Assembly (NCBI GenBank): GCA_021799315.1
Contig: JAJZAR010000059.1
Span: forward strand, 1-8,248
Reading direction: 5' to 3'
Length of the DNA stretch: 8,248 nt
From: Thermoplasmata archaeon
GTDB taxonomy: Archaea; Thermoplasmatota; Thermoplasmata; Thermoplasmatales; Thermoplasmataceae
Of the stretch, positions 1 to 5,256 are shown piece after piece. Below the pieces are notes generated by a model. That model made no database searches. It was not told the origin of the DNA and saw only the letters and a program-made list of their open reading frames with translations. The position numbers were made by a program, and so were the translations under genes. The number at the start of each line of letters is the position of its first letter. The first letter of the stretch is position 1.

Positions 1-1
1 A

Positions 2-659
2 AATAATCGAGAAAAATTAAAACTTGACGATATTGATATAGTATATCTTTTTGAAAACGAATATTCAGCAATATTTACTAATAAAAATGATATACCTGTT
101 ATTGGTTCACAGCATATGAGCTATGGCAAAGCCTTTACGAAAAACTTCTTTCCTTATTCATATTATTACAAAATATATTTAAAAAATATAAACGGATATC
201 ATGCATTCCCGCAGACAAAAGATATTTTTGATAAACACTATTTTCAGTCTCGTATGATATTATCAAATGGTGTAGATACATCATTGTTTTACCCAGACTA
301 TAAATTAAAAAATGGCAAGTTAAAATTTTTATTCGTGGCTGGCCTAACAATGGCAAAGGGATTTGATATCCTATTACCATTAATTAATAAATTTAAAGAT
401 AATAATAATTTAGAATTCCATATAGCTGGGGGGCACAATGGAGGGAAAGGTAAAAGAAAATAATAATATAATATATCACGGTGTTGTAAATAATAATGAA
501 TTAGCTAGATTATATCGTGAATGTGATATATTTATTTATCCAAGTCACAACGATACTTATTCATTAGTTACCTTACGGGCATTGTCTTCTGGCTTATATG
601 TTCTCACAGGTAACTTCTTTAAGGGGGTTTTTGACGATTTCAGTGAGTATCTAGTATAA
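2..659 (+). pseudogene. Family-4 glycosyltransferase remnant: 5'-partial, frameshifted, 3'-truncated
   Basis: The reading frame is open from base 2, so the true start lies left of the window. Recognisable GT4 pieces follow in order: the linker NGVDTSLFYP (about 268-297), a nucleotide-sugar-binding strand with FVAGLTMAKGFDIL (about 331-372), FHIAGG near 416-433, then in another frame IIYHGV, the helix ELARLYRECDIFIYPS and ALSSG. The frame changes at a run of six G (428-433); dropping one G restores a continuous protein reading IAGGTMEGKVKENN. The usual E-x7-E pair reads D-x7-R here (D at 552-554, R at 576-578). The last part of the GT-B C-terminal domain, usually some 80-100 residues more, is missing: the stop TAA at 657-659 consists of the target TA plus the first base of the insertion sequence. 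Composition is far more AT-rich than the rest (13 and 16 G+C in the first two 60-base lines). Probably a dead gene of a surface-glycan cluster. The G-run frameshift alone could be a sequencing error. Confidence 0.82.
657..658. repeat. TA target-site duplication, left copy
   Basis: TA immediately outside the left end of the insertion sequence; the matching copy is at 1870-1871. IS630-type elements insert at TA and duplicate it. A two-base repeat is weak on its own, but it fits the ends set by the inverted repeats. Confidence 0.65.
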
Positions 660-680
660 CGTTTCCTAATTTCTATTACC
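659..680 (+). repeat. Left terminal inverted repeat of the IS630-type element
   Basis: Starts ACGTTTC and is the imperfect complement of the opposite end. Without gaps I count 15 of 22 positions matching; the outer 7 are perfect. The transposase stop codon (complement of 666-668) lies within it. Confidence 0.75.
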
Positions 681-1817
681 ATATTGCCCATTTATACCTC
701 CCGGCATATCATCCATCTTGTATTCCCATATGAATTCCACAGGTTCTTTATTGATTTCCTCGAAATACATATCTATCCTGCTCTTCAGTTCCTCCTTTGT
801 CTCAACCCTCATGCCCCTGAGGAACGACCTTGCCATCCTGCTGAACATTGTTTCAACTATGTTCAGCCATGATGCATGCACAGGGATGAATGCAAATTTG
901 AATCTTCCATTTCTCTCATTGAGGTATCTCTGTGTTTCAGCAGATTTGTGTATTGAGTGGTTATCCAGTATGATTACAATTACATATCCCTCAGGGAATT
1001 TAGAATCAATAAGCCTGAGGAACTCTATGAATTCCTCTGATCTGTGCCTTTCCCTTACAATGTGTGTTACCTCACCTGTTAAGAGGTCTATCCCTGCAAG
1101 CAATGATAGCGTTCCCAGTCTTTTATAGTCATGGTTTCTTGACCATGTGCTGTGTTCACTGGAGGGAGGCCTGTCAGAATATAAATTACCGGTAGCCTGT
1201 ATGCCGGGTTTCTCATCATATGATAGGAGTGCTACAAGGTCTTTCTTTCCCTCTTTCCTGTATATTCCAACCTCCTTGTACACATGCAGGAGCTCCCTCT
1301 CCTTTATATCAAAATCAGGATCTGTTTTTTCCTGGTAATATGTTATTTTATATGGCCTTATCCTGCTCTTCCTTAATATCTTAGATACCGTTCCGTTTGC
1401 TATGTGTTTCAGACCGTACTCCTCAGGTGCATTCTCCCTTATGTATTCTGTGAGTAACCTGTTTGTCCACATCTCATAGCTTTTTCCAAGTTCAACTGGC
1501 TTGGTGCATGCAATCCTGATTATGTAGGACCTTGCAGGATCACTTATGCTTCTGGGTTTACCCGTTCTTCTGGCATCGTGCAGTGCTGTTTCAATGCCAA
1601 GTGCAAGGGCCTTATTTATTATTCTGTACACCTTCTGCTTATTGGTTGACAATGATTCTGCAATATTATCAGGCTTCTCACCATGTGAATACATTAAGAG
1701 AATCTTTGACCTCTCAACAACCCTTGCCTCTCCAGTCCTTGATGCTGATAGCTTCTTCAGCATTGATTCCTCATCGCCTGTCAGTTTCAATTCACCCTTG
1801 GCTTTCTTGAACACCAT
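666..1817 (-). CDS. IS630-family DDE transposase, intact
   Basis: A 383-residue transposase that would cut and join the ends of the surrounding element at TA sites. The N-terminal part (about 30-100) is a helix-turn-helix DNA-binding region (NIAESLSTNKQKVYRIINKA), followed by a linker typical of the family with DARRTGKPRSIS. The RNase-H-like catalytic core holds the acidic triad I read as D201 (LLSYDEKPG), D285 (VIILDNHS) and E322 (SWLNIVETMFS), with 36 residues between the second and third, inside the range known for IS630 relatives. No frameshift or internal stop is seen, and the length is normal for the family. The start is ATG at 1817, the first in frame inside the element, with a TATA-like box about 22-28 bases upstream, which suggests a leaderless transcript. 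Transcription runs towards the glycosyltransferase remnant. Its G+C content is visibly higher than that of the remnant. Confidence 0.95.
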   Translation of the reverse strand: MVFKKAKGELKLTGDEESMLKKLSASRTGEARVVERSKILLMYSHGEKPDNIAESLSTNKQKVYRIINKALALGIETALHDARRTGKPRSISDPARSYIIRIACTKPVELGKSYEMWTNRLLTEYIRENAPEEYGLKHIANGTVSKILRKSRIRPYKITYYQEKTDPDFDIKERELLHVYKEVGIYRKEGKKDLVALLSYDEKPGIQATGNLYSDRPPSSEHSTWSRNHDYKRLGTLSLLAGIDLLTGEVTHIVRERHRSEEFIEFLRLIDSKFPEGYVIVIILDNHSIHKSAETQRYLNERNGRFKFAFIPVHASWLNIVETMFSRMARSFLRGMRVETKEELKSRIDMYFEEINKEPVEFIWEYKMDDMPGGINGQYGNRN

Positions 1818-1837
1818 GGTAACATATTACAAAAGAG

Positions 1838-1846
1838 TATTAATAA
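1838..1846 (-). promoter_or_regulatory. Candidate TATA box of the IS630-type transposase
   Basis: On the minus strand this reads TTATTAATA, about 21-29 bases before the transposase ATG at 1817. That spacing suits an archaeal TATA box serving a leaderless transcript. The surroundings are AT-rich, so a chance match is possible. Confidence 0.4.
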
Positions 1847-1861
1847 TAGTAACACTATTAT
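1843..1861. repeat. Perfect 8-bp palindrome with 3-base spacer inside the right IS end
   Basis: ATAATAGT at 1843-1850, spacer AAC, then ACTATTAT at 1854-1861; the arms are exact complements. It lies just inside the terminal repeat and directly upstream of, or overlapping, the candidate TATA box of the transposase. It may be a transposase-binding site or operator. I see no counterpart at the left end. Confidence 0.6.
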
Positions 1862-1869
1862 AGAAACGT
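1848..1869 (-). repeat. Right terminal inverted repeat of the IS630-type element
   Basis: Read on the minus strand it starts ACGTTTC, identical to the left end over 7 bases and then degenerate (15 of 22). It lies upstream of the transposase gene and overlaps the subterminal palindrome at 1843-1861. Confidence 0.75.
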
Positions 1870-1871
1870 TA
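1870..1871. repeat. TA target-site duplication, right copy
   Basis: TA directly outside the right terminal repeat. Joining it to the left flank gives a read-through of only four codons (YAIF) before a stop, so excision alone would not restore a full glycosyltransferase. Confidence 0.6.
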
Positions 1872-1910
1872 TGCTATATTTTAAAACTTGCCAGAGTCTG
1901 ATAAACATAG

Positions 1911-1921
1911 TTAAATTTATT
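1911..1921 (+). promoter_or_regulatory. Candidate archaeal TATA box for the four-gene operon
   Basis: TTAAATTTATT is centred about 30 bases before the ATG at 1946, the right place for a leaderless archaeal promoter. No clear Shine-Dalgarno motif precedes this ATG, which agrees with leaderless initiation. A second AT-rich stretch at 1875-1884 (TATATTTTAA), at the IS junction, is an alternative. Confidence 0.4.
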
Positions 1922-1945
1922 AGGCACGAGTTGTTAAAGAAAAAT

Positions 1946-2746
1946 ATGGACAAAAGAGTTGAGAATCTTAGTCTTGATGCAAAGGAAAAAATTGCGTATT
2001 CTGTCATAGAGGATGTGTTCAATAGGTTTTCACGTCCGGTTGTTGTTTGGAGTGCTGGGAAAGATAGCACGGTTGTTCTACATCTTGTTAAAAAGTACGT
2101 TGAGAATACAGGCGTAAACATGCCACCAGCACTTTTTCTCGACCATGGTCAGCACTACGATGAAACCTTTTCCATGCTTGACAGTGTTTCTAAGGATTGG
2201 GGTTTCCGTGTTGTTGTGGCAAAGAACGATGACTTCATAAATAAGGTGAGGGACGGAAAAGTCATGGTCAGCGATCTGAATACAGAAAACATGAAGGAAT
2301 TAGAAAAAATAGGTTTAAATGGAGACACAATTCAGTACAACTTGGATTCAGAAACCGGAAACCACCTTCTTAAAACTGTCCCAATGAAAAACGCTATCAG
2401 GAAATACCGATTCGATGCACTCTTCGTTGGAGTCAGATGGGATGAAAACCTTGCCAGAAGCAGTGAAGTGTTCCTTAGTAAACGCAATGATCCTGAACAT
2501 TTCAGGGTTCATCCCATACTCACTTTCACTGAAAAGGACGTATGGGCTTACATTTTCAAATACAAATTGCCAATTCATCCGTTATACTACAAGGGATACA
2601 GGTCAATTGACGGTAAGAATGACAGCAAACCAATATCCGATAAGCCAGCATGGGAACAGGACCTTGAAAATACCTCCGAAAGGGCCGGTCGATCCCAAGA
2701 CAAGGAAGGAATAATGGAAAGACTCAGAACGTTGGGATATATGTAG
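1946..2746 (+). CDS. PP-loop ATP pyrophosphatase, CysD/PAPS-reductase-like, without cysteine
   Basis: A cytosolic 266-residue member of the PAPS-reductase/ATP-sulfurylase-small-subunit superfamily (PF01507 type). The PP-loop SAGKDST (36-42) would bind the phosphates of ATP or an adenylylated nucleotide. FLDHGQHYDET (64-74), VGVRWDENLARSSE (161-174) and FTEKDVWAYI (194-203) are the other conserved blocks. The C-terminus SERAGRSQDKEGIM resembles CysD, the adenylyl-forming subunit of sulfate adenylyltransferase. The ECG-x-H cysteine motif of true PAPS/APS reductases is absent, and the whole 266-residue product has no cysteine, so thiol-based reduction is unlikely. No CysN-like GTPase partner is visible. 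I chose ATG 1946 over the upstream in-frame ATG at 1871 because the latter touches the IS junction, would add 25 unconserved-looking residues, and because a TATA-like box sits 30 bases upstream of 1946. The sulfatase-like gene follows after 5 bases. The substrate is unknown; activation of sulfate or a related oxyanion for glycan modification is inference. Confidence 0.85.
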   Translation: MDKRVENLSLDAKEKIAYSVIEDVFNRFSRPVVVWSAGKDSTVVLHLVKKYVENTGVNMPPALFLDHGQHYDETFSMLDSVSKDWGFRVVVAKNDDFINKVRDGKVMVSDLNTENMKELEKIGLNGDTIQYNLDSETGNHLLKTVPMKNAIRKYRFDALFVGVRWDENLARSSEVFLSKRNDPEHFRVHPILTFTEKDVWAYIFKYKLPIHPLYYKGYRSIDGKNDSKPISDKPAWEQDLENTSERAGRSQDKEGIMERLRTLGYM

Positions 2747-2751
2747 ATACC

Positions 2752-4119
2752 ATGAAACCTAACATTATTTTGATTGTAGTTGACACATTAAGAAGGGATG
2801 CTATACAACCATACAATGAAAAGGCTCGAACTCCAAATATAAATAATTTCTCAAACGATTCGAACGTTTTCCAGGACGCTATCTCCCCCTCCCCGTGGAC
2901 TCTACCCTCACACGCTTCCCTCTTTACTGGATTGTATCCAACTGAACACAAAGTAAGAAATTTACCAGATATGGATATCTCAACCAATTTTTTCAAAATG
3001 CGGGAACTACTAAGAGGAAACAAATCCATTCTCCTTTCGGAGGAGCTCAGAAAAAGAGGATACAATACTGTGGCATCCGTTGCGAATCCGATACTATCGC
3101 CCGAGTCTGGATTTGATGAAGGCTTTGACGTTTATATGCAAATGGACTATGCCGGTATCAATACCAGATATAAAATGGACAATATCAGAAAGAGATATGG
3201 CAATCTTGAGCTCGGAATTTTGCCTCGTATTGTGCTGGATGGAAACGTTTCCTATTTGGCTGATGTTTTGAAGTATTTCTATGACACATGGGATAACTAT
3301 AAGCGGAGTGGACAACCTCTAATAAAGGGTGGAACCTCTATTTTAGACCTTATTTTGAGTTCATCATTTGAACAACCTTTCTTTCTCTTTTTAAACCTAA
3401 TGGAGATGCATGAGCCTTATCTCAAAAGCGACTTTCTCCGTGATGTAATCAATAGAAATGTGTATACTAATATCCTAGATGCTGCGGGGGTAAAAAACTT
3501 TAGCCAAAGCTTGATTAAGAAATACAACAAAGCATACTTCGAAGAAGCAGGACTTTCGGATTCAATCATTGGTAAACTGATCAGTCATCTAAAGATCTCT
3601 GGAGTATATGATAACACAGTTATTGTTTTAACATCAGATCATGGGCAGGCTCTTAGAGAGAAAAATTTTTTTGGTCATGGTACTTTTCTCTACGACGAGA
3701 TCATTAAGATACCGCTGATAATTAAGTTGCCTGAAAATAGGAAGATTAAGATAAAGGAGGGTTATCAGAGTCTCACTTCACTGAAAGACTTTATTTTACA
3801 TCAAGTAGATAACGATGGAACAGAAGATACTATAACAGAAGATTGTGTCTTCTCAGAGGAAAACCGGAAGAGAATATTTCTCACTCCAAATCTAGCACGT
3901 TTTGAAGACATTATATCAGGAACACTAGCAAGTAGGAGGTGCGTCTTTAGAAATGGATTTAAACTTTCCGTTAACGCTGAAGAAGGCTCCATTGAAGAAT
4001 TCACACTAAATGGTTCACCTGTTACAGGGTCGGAATACCCGCAAGAGTTTAATGACCTGCTTTACGAACTTGAAATATTTAGAGGTAACGATAATTTGAA
4101 GCTGCCCAGAGAGGTGTGA
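2752..4119 (+). CDS. Sulfatase/alkaline-phosphatase-superfamily hydrolase or transferase, Thr nucleophile
   Basis: A 455-residue protein with the sulfatase fold signature. N-terminal NIILIVVDTLRRD (4-16) carries metal ligand D11. SPWTLPSHASLFTG (47-60) is the active-site block, with T50 where Cys or Ser stands in formylglycine sulfatases (C/S-x-P-S-R) and H54 in place of the Arg. Further blocks are MEMHEPY (H220), LTSDHGQ (D296, H297) and FFGHG (H309), the expected metal and substrate ligands. Threonine at this position is known in phosphatases, nucleotide pyrophosphatases and phospho-group transferases of the superfamily, so a phosphoester or phosphotransfer reaction is as likely as sulfate ester cleavage. 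No signal peptide or membrane segment is seen (the first hydrophobic stretch is the core strand), so it should act in the cytosol. The start ATG lies 5 bases after the preceding stop; its ribosome-binding site is weak. The six-base gap to the next gene supports co-transcription with the glycosyltransferases. Confidence 0.85.
   Translation: MKPNIILIVVDTLRRDAIQPYNEKARTPNINNFSNDSNVFQDAISPSPWTLPSHASLFTGLYPTEHKVRNLPDMDISTNFFKMRELLRGNKSILLSEELRKRGYNTVASVANPILSPESGFDEGFDVYMQMDYAGINTRYKMDNIRKRYGNLELGILPRIVLDGNVSYLADVLKYFYDTWDNYKRSGQPLIKGGTSILDLILSSSFEQPFFLFLNLMEMHEPYLKSDFLRDVINRNVYTNILDAAGVKNFSQSLIKKYNKAYFEEAGLSDSIIGKLISHLKISGVYDNTVIVLTSDHGQALREKNFFGHGTFLYDEIIKIPLIIKLPENRKIKIKEGYQSLTSLKDFILHQVDNDGTEDTITEDCVFSEENRKRIFLTPNLARFEDIISGTLASRRCVFRNGFKLSVNAEEGSIEEFTLNGSPVTGSEYPQEFNDLLYELEIFRGNDNLKLPREV
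4111..4116 (+). promoter_or_regulatory. Shine-Dalgarno site of the second glycosyltransferase
   Basis: GAGGTG, matching the archaeal anti-Shine-Dalgarno (GGAGGTGA), ends 9 bases before ATG 4126. It overlaps the last codons of the sulfatase-like gene. An in-frame ATG two codons later (4132) is possible but sits further from the motif. Confidence 0.7.
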
Positions 4120-4125
4120 ATAGTT

Positions 4126-5256
4126 ATGAATATGAGAATCCTCTACATGCTTCCGTGGTTTCAAGCCGGTACAGGACAGGAAACCATGATCGAGAACATT
4201 GTTCAGTTTGGCCAAGGAAGATGGGGTTCATCAATTCTCTCCAATCATTTTATTACATTCGGTGGCTTATTCCCTACTGGAAGTGATGTGAAACTTATAA
4301 ATTACAAACCCTATTACAGTCTCCTGCTTCCGTTCCGCCATGTGCCACGGATTGTTGAAAATTTTGATGTAATCCACATCAAGAGTGGTGCGCCCTACTT
4401 AAAGTTCTTTACTAACAGTAAGAAACCTGTCATTTACAATCTTCACGGCCCATGGGCTACAAGCGGAGTGGGATACGAGAAAAAAGTCCAGGGGACCCTC
4501 GCTAATAACACGGAAAGACGTTTGCTAAGTAAAGCCAACTCCCTTGTGGCGGTATCTAAATGGGTTCAAAATTACTACATTAAAGAGACGGGTATGGATG
4601 TCGTATATATTCCCGATAGTTTTGACCTTTCTCGATTCAAATTCAAAGAAAGAGTTCCAGATAAGGATCATTTAAAGCTTCTAATTGTGGGGGACTGGGA
4701 TGGTTTCAAGGGCCGTAAACAGCAGCATGAGTTAATCCGCATAATGCCTATGCTTACTAAGGAGTTTCCGGGAATAAATCTCAGGCTTGTGGGTATAAAT
4801 CCAAGAAATTCGAAGTTGCTAGGGGAATATGCAGAAAAGATTGGGTGCGGCCGCAGCGTTTCTATTGATGGAAAGCTGGCTCCTACTGACCTAGTAGCTG
4901 CTTATTATGAATCAGATATACTTGTTGTTACTTCGACTGTTGAGGGATTTCACAGACCAACCGTAGAAGCAATGGCCTGTGGGAGGCCTGTGCTAGCCAG
5001 GGATTCAAGGGCTATGGCCGGGGAGCTTAATGCAGGTCATTTTTATCATGTGCGTGACTCTGGTGGCGGCGAGACGTTCGATATATCCTTTCAGGATATA
5101 ACTGAAAAGTTATGGTTGATAATCGAGAATTATTCTAAAATGTCTGTTAGGGCTCGCCGTTATAGTGTGCAATTTGACAACGAGAGGGTAGGGTCTCTGT
5201 ATGAGAAACTTTATACCACATTAATTGGTAAAAAAGGCGGTGTTATACATGAATAG
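4126..5256 (+). CDS. GT-B family-4 glycosyltransferase
   Basis: A 376-residue cytosolic or membrane-associated enzyme that would move a sugar from a nucleotide-sugar donor onto an acceptor, probably a lipid-linked glycan. The N-terminal acceptor domain starts MRILYMLPWFQAGTGQET (3-20), with the Gly-rich loop of the family. VIHIKSG (82-88), NLHGPW (105-110), ANSLVAVSKWV (137-147) and YIPDSFDLSRF (161-171) follow in usual order. The C-terminal donor-binding domain shows LLIVGDWDGFKG (185-196), INLRLVGI (217-224), ESDILVVTSTVEGFHRPTVE with the E-x7-E pair E273 and E281, then AMACGRPVLARD. Length is normal and both glutamates are present, unlike in the decayed copy at the left edge. The stop overlaps the start of the next gene by 8 bases, so the two are probably translationally coupled. 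Donor and acceptor cannot be read from the sequence. Confidence 0.9.
   Translation: MNMRILYMLPWFQAGTGQETMIENIVQFGQGRWGSSILSNHFITFGGLFPTGSDVKLINYKPYYSLLLPFRHVPRIVENFDVIHIKSGAPYLKFFTNSKKPVIYNLHGPWATSGVGYEKKVQGTLANNTERRLLSKANSLVAVSKWVQNYYIKETGMDVVYIPDSFDLSRFKFKERVPDKDHLKLLIVGDWDGFKGRKQQHELIRIMPMLTKEFPGINLRLVGINPRNSKLLGEYAEKIGCGRSVSIDGKLAPTDLVAAYYESDILVVTSTVEGFHRPTVEAMACGRPVLARDSRAMAGELNAGHFYHVRDSGGGETFDISFQDITEKLWLIIENYSKMSVRARRYSVQFDNERVGSLYEKLYTTLIGKKGGVIHE
5236..5242 (+). promoter_or_regulatory. Shine-Dalgarno-like site that decides the start of the membrane glycosyltransferase
   Basis: GGCGGTG differs by one base from the archaeal GGAGGTG and lies 6 bases before ATG 5249. The alternative TTG at 5225 has no such motif upstream. 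The site is inside the 3' end of the preceding gene, which suits translational coupling. Confidence 0.6.

Larger units (their letters stand above)
659..1869 (-). mobile_element. Complete IS630/Tc1-mariner-type insertion sequence, about 1.21 kb
   Basis: The element begins ACGTTTC at 659 and ends GAAACGT at 1869, and each end abuts a TA dinucleotide (657-658 and 1870-1871). This is the target duplication expected for the IS630 family. It holds one long gene on the minus strand (666-1817) that fills nearly all of its length: the transposase stop is only 7 bases inside the left end, and the start is 52 bases inside the right end. Length, single gene and TA target all fit the family. It separates the decayed glycosyltransferase from the four-gene operon. 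Because the gene looks intact and the ends are recognisable, the element may still be mobile. Confidence 0.9.

Noticed and set aside
718..1863. Several plus-strand open frames across the insertion sequence
   Set aside because: They are opposite the transposase gene, show no recognisable domains, and the minus-strand frame has a full DDE triad over 383 residues.
1871..1945. A 25-codon upstream extension of the PP-loop gene starting at ATG 1871
   Set aside because: This ATG uses the A of the target TA at the insertion junction, lacks a promoter or ribosome-binding site, and the added residues do not resemble the family. ATG 1946 has a TATA-like box at leaderless spacing.
2724..4215. Short minus-strand frames opposite the sulfatase-like gene and the start of the second glycosyltransferase
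   Set aside because: Composition follows the complement of the real codons; no motifs or initiation signals.
5225..5248. TTG start for the membrane glycosyltransferase
   Set aside because: It has no Shine-Dalgarno motif upstream, while ATG 5249 follows GGCGGTG by 6 bases and overlaps the preceding stop in the usual coupled way.
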